DNA of 64,000 bases from Clostridioides difficile CD160 (GCF_000449425.2 NZ_AVHW01000089.1:186001-250000); one strand, 5' to 3'. Counted from the first letter of the stretch, positions 18,034 to 28,186 are shown. Made by a program: numbers and translations. The notes: generated from the letters alone by a model not told the origin.

Positions 18034-18969
18034 TTATATTTTTTCTGCTACTCTTAACTTAGCACTTCTTGAACGTGGATTTACTTCTATTTCTTCATCA
18101 CTTGGTAATATTGGTTTTCTAGTTATTATTTTTACCTCAGATTCTTTATCACACTGGCATATAGGCAAATGCTGTGGGCATATACAATCTGATGCTAGAT
18201 ATTTAAATGCATTCTTTACTATTCTATCTTCCAATGAATGAAATGTTATTATACATATTCTTCCACCATCATTCATTATAGAAGAAGCATCATTTATCAT
18301 CTTCGTAATTACTCCAAGCTCATTATTTACTTCTATTCGTATAGCCTGAAAAGTTCTTTTAGCTGGATGAGGTCCATCTATTCTAGCTTTTTTAGGAATA
18401 GCTTTTTTAATTACATCTACCAATTCACCTGTAGTTTCTATTGATTTATTTGCTCTTTCTTCAACTATAAATTTAGCTATACGTTTAGCCCAGTTGTCTT
18501 CTCCATAATCTTTTATTATCTTAGCAAGTTCATCTTCTGTATAAGTATTTACAACATCATATGCAGAAAACTCACATCTAACATCCATCCTCATATCAAG
18601 TGGTGCATCTTGCATATAAGAAAAACCTCTGTCTGCTTCATCAAGTTGATGAGATGATACTCCTAAATCTGCTAGTACCCCATCAATCCTGTGAACTCCT
18701 ATTTTTTCTAACTCTTCTTTTATATTTTCAAAATTGCTATGAACAAACTTTACTCTACCTTCATATTCACTCAATCTCTCTCTTGCTGTATTTATAGCAT
18801 TTTTATCTTGGTCAAATCCTATAAATAATCCTTTATCTGATAGTTTTTTTACTATCTCTTTAGAATGACCTGCTCCTCCCATAGTACAGTCTACATATAC
18901 TCCATCTGGCTTTATATTTAAATTTTCTATACACTCATTTAAAAGAACTGATACATGATGAAATTCCAT
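18034..18969 (-). CDS. rsmH: 16S rRNA m4C1402 methyltransferase RsmH (MraW)
   Basis: SAM-dependent methyltransferase modifying the N4 of C1402 in 16S rRNA; a standard dcw cluster member. 311 residues with [20 protein letters not shown] site [37 protein letters not shown] and [22 protein letters not shown] lies five bases before the chosen ATG; a codon 21 bases upstream would include this site. A cysteine-rich patch near the end ([15 protein letters not shown]) is notable but common in clostridial members. mraZ, its usual partner, is absent here. Confidence 0.96.
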   Translation of the reverse strand: MEFHHVSVLLNECIENLNIKPDGVYVDCTMGGAGHSKEIVKKLSDKGLFIGFDQDKNAINTARERLSEYEGRVKFVHSNFENIKEELEKIGVHRIDGVLADLGVSSHQLDEADRGFSYMQDAPLDMRMDVRCEFSAYDVVNTYTEDELAKIIKDYGEDNWAKRIAKFIVEERANKSIETTGELVDVIKKAIPKKARIDGPHPAKRTFQAIRIEVNNELGVITKMINDASSIMNDGGRICIITFHSLEDRIVKNAFKYLASDCICPQHLPICQCDKESEVKIITRKPILPSDEEIEVNPRSRSAKLRVAEKI

Positions 18970-18998
18970 AGTTACCTCCCTTAAATTCACTATTTAAA

Positions 18999-19745
18999 CT
19001 ATTGTTCACTAATATTTTTTTTATTTCTCTTTGATAAATAAATATGTGCAATTATACCACCAATAACTCCAATTAGACTTATAACTTGTGCCATTCTAAG
19101 TGGTCCTAACATTAAACTATCTGTTCTTAATCCCTCTATAAAAAATCTTCCAATTGAATATAGAGTTACATAAGTAACTATAACTTGACCTTCATATTTT
19201 TTATTTTTTCTAAATAGCAATAAAATTATAAATATGCCAAAATCCCATATAGATTCATATAGAAAAGTTGGATGCACCTTTACTCCATCAACCATTATTC
19301 CCCAAGGTAAATTAGTAGCACCTCCATGTGCTTCTCCATTAATAAAATTACCCCATCTTCCTATAGCTTGTGCTAAAGGCATTCCAAGTATAACTGTATC
19401 AGCCATTTTTAAGAAGTTAATATTTTTGACCTTAGTGTATATATAACCTGCTAATATTCCACCAATTAAACCTCCATGTATAGCAAGTCCGCCACCTCTA
19501 AAGTTGAAGATTTGAGACATATTTTGAGCATAATAGCTCCAATTAAATACTACATAATAGATTCTTGCACAGATTAATCCAGCTGGAATGGCTATTATAG
19601 CTACATTTAATACATCGTCTTCTTTAATTCCTACTCTTTTTGATTCTTTTATTGCAATTAAAGTCCCTAAAATCATTCCACATGCCATAAGAATTCCATA
19701 CCACATGATGTCTATTCCAAACAGTGTAAATGCCACTCTATCCAT
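18999..19745 (-). CDS. lgt: Prolipoprotein diacylglyceryl transferase Lgt
   Basis: Membrane enzyme that attaches diacylglycerol to the lipobox cysteine of prolipoproteins, such as the two binding lipoproteins in this window. 248 residues, seven hydrophobic segments, with the conserved FRGGGLAIHGGLIGG and the signature IGRWGNFINGEAHGG. ATG start. It leads into rsmH with a 29-base gap, an uncommon but plausible operon partner. Confidence 0.95.
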   Translation of the reverse strand: MDRVAFTLFGIDIMWYGILMACGMILGTLIAIKESKRVGIKEDDVLNVAIIAIPAGLICARIYYVVFNWSYYAQNMSQIFNFRGGGLAIHGGLIGGILAGYIYTKVKNINFLKMADTVILGMPLAQAIGRWGNFINGEAHGGATNLPWGIMVDGVKVHPTFLYESIWDFGIFIILLLFRKNKKYEGQVIVTYVTLYSIGRFFIEGLRTDSLMLGPLRMAQVISLIGVIGGIIAHIYLSKRNKKNISEQ

Positions 19746-20099
19746 AACTTCACCTCTTCGTATTAATTAAAAATATTTCCAAAGCAATATATTATCTTTA
19801 CAATTAATTGTAATTATACTAAATTATGATAACATATTAATGTTAATTCTACAAAAAATATTAAAATCAATTCTACAAATACCTATAATATACTACATAT
19901 ATTATACCAATATAATTGCTATAAAATTCTTTAAAATCAAAGAGATTGGTACATTTATGCACCAACCTCTTATACATTTTTATATACGATTCTTAAATTT
20001 TTCAACTTAATTTACATAAATTTATTTCTTATTTAAACAAGATAAGTATTCAAACTTACAATTTAGCATTTATCTAGTTATTCTTATTATATTAAATCT
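19746..20099. other. Intergenic region between the M16 pair and lgt
   Basis: No gene seen. It holds a hairpin at 19940-19971 (AAGAG-TTGGT arms against ACCAA-CTCTT), which fits the terminator of the peptidase gene ending at 20100. The rest is AT-rich and should contain the lgt promoter, but no convincing -35/-10 pair was chosen. Confidence 0.6.
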
Positions 20100-21386
20100 T
20101 TATTTAGGTTCTACAATAGAAATAACACAATACTCTTCTTTAAAGTGTTCTTTTAATCTTTCTTCCACTTCATCAAAAGTAATATCTTTAATAACATCTA
20201 AATAATCCAATATATTTATATCCTTAAATATATAAGATATAAAACTGTTTGCTATAAAGTTTATTGAATCAAAGCATTTAATAAAAGAACCAATTTTTTT
20301 CTTCTTAGTTCTTTCAAATTCCGCTTTAGATAAACCTTCTTTTTTTGAGTTTTCTATATACTCAATAATTATATCTTTTACCTTTTTAGGTTCCTTAGAA
20401 TCTCCTGCTATTATACTAAAAGCATAATCTACTTGAGATGAAAATCCAGCTCCAAAATTTTCATTTATTAATCCTTGCATATATAAATCTTCATAAAGTT
20501 TACTTCCTTTTTTAAATAACATACCTACAAGTATGTCAGTTACAATCTCTTTACGTAAAAGCTCTTTTCCTTTTAAACCAACATTACTATCTTTAAATCC
20601 TATATTAAACATAGGCATAGATATAGGAAATTTTTCTATGACTTCTTTTTCTTTTACACTTTTAGGTTCTTCTGGATAAAACCTTTCTATACTCTTAGAA
20701 AGTTTATCTACATCATAGTTATTTGATTTTTTAGTTACATCTATAACTTTTTCTACATCCAAATCACCAACAACAAATAAAGCCATATTTCCTGGATTAT
20801 AAAAAGTATTGTAACATTTATATAGTTCTTCTTTAGTTATTTTATATATGCTATCTACTGTTCCTGCTATGTCAATTCTAGCAGGATAATTTACATACAT
20901 TGCCTTCAAACAATTAAAATATACATTCCAGTCAGCGTCATCATTATACATTTTTATTTCTTGTGCTATTATACCTTTTTCCTTTTCAACATTTTCATCT
21001 GTAAAATAAGGTGTTTGTACATAGTCAATTAAATGTTCTAAACTCTCATAAAAATTTTCAGTAGCAGAAAATAAGTATGCTGTCATTGTAAAATTAGTAA
21101 ATGCATTTGCATTTACTCCTAATTTAGAAAATTTATCAAATGCATCTCCTCCATCAGGTTGTTCAAACATTTTATGCTCTAGAAAGTGTGCTATTCCTTC
21201 ATTTACTCTAATTTTTTTATCTTCTCCAATTGGTATAAATTCCAAATCATTTGAGCCATAATTAGTAGCCAAAATAGCATATTTTTTAGTAAAACCTCTT
21301 TTAGGCATAAAATATACATCTAGCCCATTTTGTAATTTTTCATAATAAACTTCTTCTCTTAATATATCATTAACTATTTTTTCCAT
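20100..21386 (-). CDS. M16 metallopeptidase, YmfH-like (catalytic partner)
   Basis: 428 residues. The inverted zinc motif HFLEH (within EGIAHFLEHKMFEQPDGGD) is intact and is followed by the downstream glutamate region (VEKEKGIIAQEIKMYNDD), so this is an active-type M16 peptidase. GGAGG lies 8 bases before the chosen ATG; an in-frame ATG 15 bases upstream overlaps that motif and the stop of the preceding gene. It pairs with the preceding M16-like gene lacking the zinc site, as B. subtilis YmfH pairs with YmfF. Substrate unknown; processing of a peptide is a plausible role. Confidence 0.88.
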   Translation of the reverse strand: MEKIVNDILREEVYYEKLQNGLDVYFMPKRGFTKKYAILATNYGSNDLEFIPIGEDKKIRVNEGIAHFLEHKMFEQPDGGDAFDKFSKLGVNANAFTNFTMTAYLFSATENFYESLEHLIDYVQTPYFTDENVEKEKGIIAQEIKMYNDDADWNVYFNCLKAMYVNYPARIDIAGTVDSIYKITKEELYKCYNTFYNPGNMALFVVGDLDVEKVIDVTKKSNNYDVDKLSKSIERFYPEEPKSVKEKEVIEKFPISMPMFNIGFKDSNVGLKGKELLRKEIVTDILVGMLFKKGSKLYEDLYMQGLINENFGAGFSSQVDYAFSIIAGDSKEPKKVKDIIIEYIENSKKEGLSKAEFERTKKKKIGSFIKCFDSINFIANSFISYIFKDINILDYLDVIKDITFDEVEERLKEHFKEEYCVISIVEPK

Positions 21387-21400
21387 AGACATTTCCTCCA

Positions 21401-22666
21401 TTAATTTCTCAAAAAGTATATAGTATCAAGCTCTATATCTTTTATAGCTTCCACTATATCCTCTTTAGTAACTTTTTCTATACTAGATATTATGTCTTCT
21501 ACTTCAGAATTTGTCTTTGACATAGACTGAGAAAAAGCAAAATCAGACATACCACCTATATTATCCGTTATAGATTTCATAGAGTTAACTAAGGCAAGTT
21601 TACTGTTTTCTAATTCTTCATCAGATATATCTCCTGCTTTTATACTTTCTACTTGTTCTTTTATCAGTTTCACAGCTTTATCATAATCTTTAGTTTCTAT
21701 ACCAGAAGATATAAACATAATACTTTTATATTTTTCTATTGAAGAAAATATATAATAACATAAACTTTCTTTTTCTCTTACATTCACAAATAATTTAGAA
21801 TGAGGTCCGCCACCTAATACATTGCTTCCCACAACAAGAGCATAATATTTATCTGTATCTGCATAATCTATATTTGCTCTATAACCCATAACTAGCTTAC
21901 CTTGAGTTATTTCCATTTGTTCATCTACAACTTTTACTTCATCTACATTTTTTATAAAATCTGCTCTTGGTATATCTATAATATCTTCTCTTTCAAATTT
22001 TAGATTCTTACTTATTATATCTATAACTTTATCTTCATCAAAATCACCTTCTACAACTATATCTATTGGTGATGTTTTAAGTATATTTTTATAATGTTCA
22101 TATAAATCTTTTGGAGTTATACTATCTATTTCATCTTCATAACCAAATTCACTTATACTATATCTTTCATCTTTACACATAGCCTCAATACATTTGTCTT
22201 GTGCATACTCTTTTTTATCATTTATTACTGATTGTATTTTTTCCCTTAAATTTTCTTTTTCAATGTTTAAATACTCTTCTTTAAATCCACCATCTACAAC
22301 AAGCGTGTTATTTATTACTTCATTAAAAAATTCCACTACTTCTTCAAATATACTCTCATCTAAATATTTTTCACTTATATTAATTATTTTGAAACTCAAT
22401 ACTTGGCGTTCTCCACGCTTTACAGCATCAGCTCCCATAGATGAACCATATAAATCATCTAACTTATTAGATATTGCTCTAGCACTAGGATATTTTTCAC
22501 TTCCACTTGCTATTATTGATGGAATTAGAGCATTTTTTGTAGTTTCTTTTTCATCAAGTAATCTTTGAACATATAAACTTATAAGATTTGATTTAAACTT
22601 TTCTGTTTTTATCAAAGTAAGATTAATATTATTACCCAAATTTATTATTTTCTTAGTATTAACCAT
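21401..22666 (-). CDS. M16-like protein without zinc site, YmfF-like
   Basis: 421 residues with M16 fold landmarks (KLDDLYGSSMGADAVKRGER, FVNVREKESLCYYIFSS) but no HxxEH motif at the expected place (SIIASGSEKYPSARAIS), so it is probably non-catalytic. M16 enzymes of this class work as pairs in which one subunit is inactive and completes the substrate chamber. AGGAGGTACAT precedes the ATG. The stop overlaps the first possible ATG of the active partner downstream, consistent with coupled synthesis. Confidence 0.85.
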   Translation of the reverse strand: MVNTKKIINLGNNINLTLIKTEKFKSNLISLYVQRLLDEKETTKNALIPSIIASGSEKYPSARAISNKLDDLYGSSMGADAVKRGERQVLSFKIINISEKYLDESIFEEVVEFFNEVINNTLVVDGGFKEEYLNIEKENLREKIQSVINDKKEYAQDKCIEAMCKDERYSISEFGYEDEIDSITPKDLYEHYKNILKTSPIDIVVEGDFDEDKVIDIISKNLKFEREDIIDIPRADFIKNVDEVKVVDEQMEITQGKLVMGYRANIDYADTDKYYALVVGSNVLGGGPHSKLFVNVREKESLCYYIFSSIEKYKSIMFISSGIETKDYDKAVKLIKEQVESIKAGDISDEELENSKLALVNSMKSITDNIGGMSDFAFSQSMSKTNSEVEDIISSIEKVTKEDIVEAIKDIELDTIYFLRN

Positions 22667-22981
22667 ATGTACCTCCTATTTTTATTTAAACATCAATTTT
22701 CAAATTGAAATTTATTTATTTTCTAATTGTATATACTAACATATAAAAACCTTCTATTTAATTATATCCTTTTTATTATTTTCTAAAAGCAATATTTTTA
22801 TTTAAATTAAATTCAAATATTATTTAAATCAATCTGCTTTAAAGTCTAGTTTACAAGCTTAATATATATGATGTATAATCAATATGTATGTCTATAATTA
22901 AAACAATTTTACAATCCTATAGATTGATTGTTTAAAGTTATATAAAGAATATAAAAAAGAATAAGAGAGAGGACGATTAAT
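22667..22981. other. Divergent intergenic region between the M16 pair and ychF
   Basis: No gene seen. The clearest signal is the ychF promoter at 22850-22879. The minus-strand promoter of the peptidase pair must also lie here, but nothing distinctive was found. Confidence 0.6.
22850..22879 (+). promoter_or_regulatory. Predicted sigma-A promoter of ychF
   Basis: TTTACA and a perfect TATAAT are spaced by 18 bases, about 100 bases before the ychF ATG. Confidence 0.6.
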
Positions 22982-24079
22982 ATGAAATTAGGTATAGTTG
23001 GTTTACCAAATGTAGGTAAAAGCACACTATTTAACGCAATAACTCAAGCAGGTGCAGAATCTGCAAATTACCCTTTTTGTACGATAGACCCAAATGTTGG
23101 AGTTGTATCTGTTCCAGATGAAAGATTAAACAAGCTACAAGAATTATATAATTCTGAAAAGATAGTCCCTACTGCTATAGAATTTTGTGATATAGCTGGT
23201 TTAGTTAGAGGTGCTTCTAAAGGAGAAGGTTTGGGAAATAAATTTTTATCACATATAAGAGAAGTTGATGCAATAGTTCATGTTGTTAGATGCTTTGAAG
23301 ATGAAAATGTTATACATGTAGATGGTTCTGTAGACCCACTTCGTGATATAGAAACTATAAACTTAGAATTAATTTTCTCTGATATAGAAATTCTTGAAAG
23401 AAGAATTCATAAAACTCAAAAAGCTGCTAAAGCTGATAAGACTTTAGGTTCTGAACTTGATTTATTAAAATCAATCATGTCTACTTTAGAAGATAGTAAA
23501 TGTGTAAGAACTATGCAATTTACAGAAGATGAACAAGTATTCGTAAATTCACTAGATTTACTTACATCTAAACCTGTTATATACGCTTCAAACGTATCAG
23601 AAGATGATTTAGCTGATAATGGAGAAAATAATAAGTATGTTCAACAAGTTAAAGCATTTGCAGAAACAGAAGATGCTGAAGTGGTTGTTGTATGTGCACA
23701 AATAGAAGCAGAAATTTCTGAACTTGATTCTCCTGAAGAAAAGAAAGAGTTCTTGGAGACATTAGGTCTTGAACAATCAGGACTTGATAAACTTATAAAA
23801 TCTTCTTACGCTTTACTTGGTTTAATTTCATTCTTAACTGCTGGTCCAAAAGAAGTTAGAGCATGGACTATAAAAGTTGGAAGTAAGGCACCTCAAGCAG
23901 GAGGAAAGATACATTCTGATATAGAAAGAGGATTTATAAGAGCTGAAACAATAGCTTTTAATGATTTAGTTGAGCATGGTACTATGGCTGCTGCTAAAGA
24001 AAAAGGGTTAGTTAAATTAGAAGGTAAGGAATACATAGTTAAAGATGGAGATGTAATATTGTTTAGATTTAATGTTTAA
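22982..24079 (+). CDS. ychF: Redox-regulated ATPase/GTPase YchF (Obg-like)
   Basis: 365 residues, cytoplasmic ribosome-associated P-loop NTPase of the Obg superfamily. P-loop GLPNVGKSTLFNAIT, switch region ANYPFCTIDPNVGVV, the Walker B-like CDIAGLVRGASKGEGLGN, a coiled-coil insertion (about 125-205) and the C-terminal TGS domain (VRAWTIKVGSKAPQAGGKIH). YchF members usually prefer ATP. AGAGAGGAC precedes the ATG. It is monocistronic, with its own promoter and a shared terminator. Confidence 0.97.
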   Translation: MKLGIVGLPNVGKSTLFNAITQAGAESANYPFCTIDPNVGVVSVPDERLNKLQELYNSEKIVPTAIEFCDIAGLVRGASKGEGLGNKFLSHIREVDAIVHVVRCFEDENVIHVDGSVDPLRDIETINLELIFSDIEILERRIHKTQKAAKADKTLGSELDLLKSIMSTLEDSKCVRTMQFTEDEQVFVNSLDLLTSKPVIYASNVSEDDLADNGENNKYVQQVKAFAETEDAEVVVVCAQIEAEISELDSPEEKKEFLETLGLEQSGLDKLIKSSYALLGLISFLTAGPKEVRAWTIKVGSKAPQAGGKIHSDIERGFIRAETIAFNDLVEHGTMAAAKEKGLVKLEGKEYIVKDGDVILFRFNV

Positions 24080-24185
24080 AATGATTAACTCTGTACACTT
24101 TGACTATTATATGTATGATAACTAGAAGATTAGACTTATAACAATAAATTTTTTATTATCTGCAATAATTATATAAATTTTTTAT

Positions 24186-24243
24186 AAAAAAGAGAGTTCT
24201 TTCAAATGGTCTGTAATAATCATAATGAAAAACTCTCTTTTTT
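24186..24243. terminator. Bidirectional terminator between ychF and the GNAT-membrane gene
   Basis: 13-bp stem AAAAAAGAGAGTT/AACTCTCTTTTTT with T runs on both strands, between convergent genes. Confidence 0.85.
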
Positions 24244-24349
24244 ATTATGATAAAATATAATCTATCACATATAACAATTAAATTCATAAGTTAATTGTTT
24301 GCTATTTGATAAAACTTTAATCTAAAATCTTAATTATAAAATTACATTT

Positions 24350-25387
24350 CTAAAATATGTATAATATCCCTACAGAAATTACTACTGTTGCTACTGAAAG
24401 TCTTTTACTATAATCCCAAATACGCTTTCCTCCAAAACATTCAAATGGATAAAAAGGTATGCTATGTAAAATCAACAAGGTTTTTCCAAGTGAAACTATG
24501 TATTCACAAAATTGTGATTGTCCTTCAACTGCTACCCACAAAACAAAACACAATAATCCTAACCATTCAAACAATCCTTCAATAGCCATGTTACGTCTAA
24601 ATTTAGCAGTTGGCTTGTACTCTTTAGGATAAAATCTACCTATTATTGGCCATATACCTCCTAATACTGTAATCAATAGTGATATAAACAATCCACCTCG
24701 TGTAACAGTAAATGTCCATTTTTCAGGCAAAATTAAAGTTGCAAACATACCACCAATTAATGAAATAATCAACAAAGAAAAAAATGCACCTACAATGATG
24801 CTAAAATCAGGTAAATTATTATTAAACAATAAAACAGGGAGCAATATCAATAAGTTTAAAATCATATAAATTCCTAATTGTTGAATTGATGAATTACTTT
24901 TTTGTGCTGAGGTACTCCATAGATGAAATCCAGAAGCAATAAAAAGCGTACTATATATCCATAATTGCACAGTTCCAATTAACCCATAGTTTTGAAACAT
25001 CTGTGTAAAACTCATAATATTATATCCATTATTTTCAAAGAGCTTCCATGATGCAACATTATCATCTTTTACTGTGGCAGTTACAGTTCTACAATCATGC
25101 TCTTTTAAAAACATAGTTACCTTTTTATAAAGTTCACTTCCTATTCCTTTTCCCTCATAGCCCTTTTTTACGTAGGCTGTCTCTAGATATCCAATCTTTT
25201 GACCATTTTTCGCAGGAAAAATTCTATAAGAAGCCATACCAACAATATGACCATCCACTATTGCAATAAAAGCTTCTTTTGGCTTTTTAAATGCCAAACC
25301 TTCAACCAATCCAAAGCTTGATTTACCAAGTTCCCACACGAACCTTCTTTCTTCAGCTACCATTTCTCTAATTATTATATTATCCAA
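24350..25387 (-). CDS. GNAT acetyltransferase fused to a membrane domain
   Basis: 345 residues in two parts. Residues ~1-150 are a GNAT domain (GYLETAYVKKGYEGKGIGSE is the acetyl-CoA loop; ASWKLFENNGYNIMSF). Residues ~165-345 hold about six hydrophobic segments (MILNLLILLPVLLF, IIVGAFFSLLIISLIGGMF, LFISLLITVLGGIWPIIG), a membrane domain I do not recognise. The start is TTG with GGAGG six bases upstream. The architecture suggests acetylation linked to a membrane or lipid substrate (inference). It stands alone, facing ychF across a shared terminator. Confidence 0.75.
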   Translation of the reverse strand: MDNIIIREMVAEERRFVWELGKSSFGLVEGLAFKKPKEAFIAIVDGHIVGMASYRIFPAKNGQKIGYLETAYVKKGYEGKGIGSELYKKVTMFLKEHDCRTVTATVKDDNVASWKLFENNGYNIMSFTQMFQNYGLIGTVQLWIYSTLFIASGFHLWSTSAQKSNSSIQQLGIYMILNLLILLPVLLFNNNLPDFSIIVGAFFSLLIISLIGGMFATLILPEKWTFTVTRGGLFISLLITVLGGIWPIIGRFYPKEYKPTAKFRRNMAIEGLFEWLGLLCFVLWVAVEGQSQFCEYIVSLGKTLLILHSIPFYPFECFGGKRIWDYSKRLSVATVVISVGILYIF

Positions 25388-25560
25388 ATTTATCCTCCCA
25401 ATTTTTTAAATAATTTTTAATATGCTTAATTTCATAAATCATACTATTACATTAAAAGTTTATATCAGAATATTTTATATGTTTTTTACAAAATATCATC
25501 TAATTCCTAAAATAATATTCCTGTAACAATTAATATTCTTATAATAGTGTATTGTTATAT

Positions 25561-25599
25561 AAAAAAAGTGAGCATTGATTAAACAAGGTTCACTTTTTA
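25561..25599 (-). terminator. Terminator of the EAL phosphodiesterase gene
   Basis: Imperfect stem AAAAAGTGA/TCACTTTTT with a T run on the minus strand, just after the stop codon. Confidence 0.65.
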
Positions 25600-25630
25600 T
25601 AAATTTTTATGTTATGTTTTATAAGTTTAT

Positions 25631-27910
25631 TTAATTTGTTTCTTTTCCTTTTACATTATATCTATCTAATATTAGTTTTTCATATTTTTCGATTTGCATT
25701 GGTCTAGCAAATAAAAATCCTTGAGCCATATCACAACCTATAAATCTTAAAAACTCAGCTTGCTCCAATGTCTCAACACCTTCTGAAACAACTTTTATAT
25801 CAAGTTGTTTTGCCATTTGAACAATACTTGAAACTACAATTTGACTTTTCTTCATATCTCCTACTGTTATAAAAAATTCTCTATCCAATTTTAATACATC
25901 AATTGGCATATCTTTAAGCATATTTAAGGAAGAATAACCTGAACCGAAATCATCCATAGAAATTTTGAATCCAACAGATTTTAAATCCTGCATTATTTTA
26001 AACAATATTTTTGTATTATCAAAAATTGCACTTTCTGTAAGCTCAATTTCAATCAAATCTGGTTCAATTCCATATTCTTTTGTTATATTTTCAAGTTCAA
26101 ATATAAAATCTGGATTCTCAAGATGTACCCTTGATAAATTTATTGATATAGGAAATGTAGGGAAATTTTCATTTTCCCAACGTTTAAAATTTTTACAAAC
26201 TTGAGTAAATACAAACATATCTAATTCTGTTATAAAACCATTCTTCTCAAAAATAGGAATAAACACACCTGGACTTATTAATCCTTTTTTAGGATGTTGC
26301 CAACGTACAAGAGCTTCAGCACCTACAATTTTAGCAGTTGATAATTCGATTTTAGGTTGTAAATAAACTTTAAATTGTTCATTAGTTAAAGCATCATGCA
26401 TTTCTTGCTCAATATCACGTTCCTCTATGAGAGTTTCTTTTAAGTTTTCTGCATAAATTTCATAGACTTTTAAATATTTTCTTTTTACTGTAGTTTTTGC
26501 AATCATAGCTTTATCAAGACAAGTAGAAATATTTGTTTCTCTATCTTCAACAAAATATACACCTATAGATGGAATTAAATTTAGTTCTACTCCCAAACTA
26601 GTTTTTATCATTGACATTTTTTTACGTATAAGTTCACATATTTCAATAACTGATTCTCTATTATTTTTCTTTTCAAATATTATAGCAAAATTATCATTTG
26701 AAATTCTTGAAAATACGGCTTGTTCTTTGAATATATTCTTAATTATCTCTGCTATTTCTTTTAATACTCTATCTCCTTCTTCATACCCAAACCTATCATT
26801 CACTAACTTAAATTTATCTATATCAAAATAAATTAAAACTAGATTCTTTTTCTCGTGAGATGATAAAAATTTGCCACCTTCAAGATTAAATTTATTTGAA
26901 TTTCCGATACCTGTAACGTTGTCCTTAAATGCAAAATCTTCTAATTTTTCCTTACTCTTTTTTTGTATAAACAATATGTAAATTGTTAATGCTGTAAATA
27001 TTATAATCAAAACTACACATGCCGATAATGTAAGCTTTATAATAGCATATGATTTCTCAGATACAGCAGTTTTAGGAACTTCAGAAAAAAGATACCAATC
27101 ATTGATTCCTATTGGTGCATAACTCAAATAATATCCTCTTCCAGACATATTATAACTCAATGAACCTGACTTAAAATTTTTTATATTTGACTTCATGCCA
27201 TTAAGAGTAGATTTTGATAAAGAATCGCTTTTACCAATATAAGTAAATAAATTTTCCTTGTTCGTATTGGCATTTTTACTACTTGGATTTAAAACAATAT
27301 CTCCATTACTCTTAGCTATATAAGAATATCCTTTTCCATTAAATGTTGGTACAGAAAGTATCTTTTCATACAACTTTGTATTATGTGTGGCAAATATGAC
27401 TCCTTTAACCTCATTACCCTTATAAATTGGTACAGAATATACATTAATGTCGTTATTAACATTTTTGTCATCTTCTATTACATCTTTTAATTTTCCTGTT
27501 ATAACCACTTCTCCCTGCATCGATTCTAAAAAATAATCTCTTTTAGAGAAATCTTCTATATATCCATCTGTAGTATATGCTGTTCCATTTGGTAAAATAA
27601 CTCCCATTCGTTTAAATGAACTATTAACAGACTCTCTTTTAAGTATAGAAAGGATATTATTTACTTCAAAAGACCCTTCTCCTTCAACAAATATTGAAAT
27701 TGATTGTAGTAGCTTTATATCTCCATTAATTTGCTTTTTTAATACATTTACGCTTTGATTTGCTATTTCTGAAAGATATTGATTCGTTTCTTCCCCTAAT
27801 GTCTTATTCAACCTTGAACCATAAATCAAACAGGAAATTGTAATTACTAAGATACTTATGACAGCAATTATTGACAAACCATGCCTATTATTTTTTGCAT
27901 CACTTAACAT
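25631..27910 (-). CDS. Membrane-bound c-di-GMP phosphodiesterase (Cache, degenerate GGDEF, EAL)
   Basis: 759 residues: membrane segment (~13-31), extracellular double-Cache sensor (~35-285), second membrane segment (~292-315), GGDEF domain (~325-490) and EAL domain (~500-745). The cyclase signature GGDEF is replaced by SNDNF (404-408), so synthesis of c-di-GMP is unlikely. The EAL domain keeps E532-A-L, N591, ELTE (623-626) and DDFGSGYSS (653 onward), so it should hydrolyse c-di-GMP. An external ligand at the Cache domain probably sets the activity, and the decayed GGDEF may still bind GTP. It is monocistronic. AGGAAG precedes the ATG. Confidence 0.92.
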   Translation of the reverse strand: MLSDAKNNRHGLSIIAVISILVITISCLIYGSRLNKTLGEETNQYLSEIANQSVNVLKKQINGDIKLLQSISIFVEGEGSFEVNNILSILKRESVNSSFKRMGVILPNGTAYTTDGYIEDFSKRDYFLESMQGEVVITGKLKDVIEDDKNVNNDINVYSVPIYKGNEVKGVIFATHNTKLYEKILSVPTFNGKGYSYIAKSNGDIVLNPSSKNANTNKENLFTYIGKSDSLSKSTLNGMKSNIKNFKSGSLSYNMSGRGYYLSYAPIGINDWYLFSEVPKTAVSEKSYAIIKLTLSACVVLIIIFTALTIYILFIQKKSKEKLEDFAFKDNVTGIGNSNKFNLEGGKFLSSHEKKNLVLIYFDIDKFKLVNDRFGYEEGDRVLKEIAEIIKNIFKEQAVFSRISNDNFAIIFEKKNNRESVIEICELIRKKMSMIKTSLGVELNLIPSIGVYFVEDRETNISTCLDKAMIAKTTVKRKYLKVYEIYAENLKETLIEERDIEQEMHDALTNEQFKVYLQPKIELSTAKIVGAEALVRWQHPKKGLISPGVFIPIFEKNGFITELDMFVFTQVCKNFKRWENENFPTFPISINLSRVHLENPDFIFELENITKEYGIEPDLIEIELTESAIFDNTKILFKIMQDLKSVGFKISMDDFGSGYSSLNMLKDMPIDVLKLDREFFITVGDMKKSQIVVSSIVQMAKQLDIKVVSEGVETLEQAEFLRFIGCDMAQGFLFARPMQIEKYEKLILDRYNVKGKETN

Positions 27911-28118
27911 TATGCTTCCTGCCTTTCTAGAATCTCTATATATATAATTATTATTTTGTGTCAGTTACTGTAAGCATTTTATAATGATACTTATTTTTCC
28001 ATATTTACTGTAATTATACAAAATTATAAACTTTATTACAATAATAAATTAACTAGCAAGGATATTATAACTTATATTATCGTATTACCCATTTTACAAT
28101 AATTCCCATATAAAAAAT

Positions 28119-28158
28119 AAAAATGTAATATCAAAACAGATTTTGATATTACATTTTT
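28119..28158. terminator. Strong terminator after murE
   Basis: A perfect 18-bp stem AAAAATGTAATATCAAAA/TTTTGATATTACATTTTT with a 4-base loop lies just past the murE stop. Its A/T arms let it work on either strand. Confidence 0.85.
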
Positions 28159-28186
28159 AGATGGTATATTTTATTAAATTTTCATG

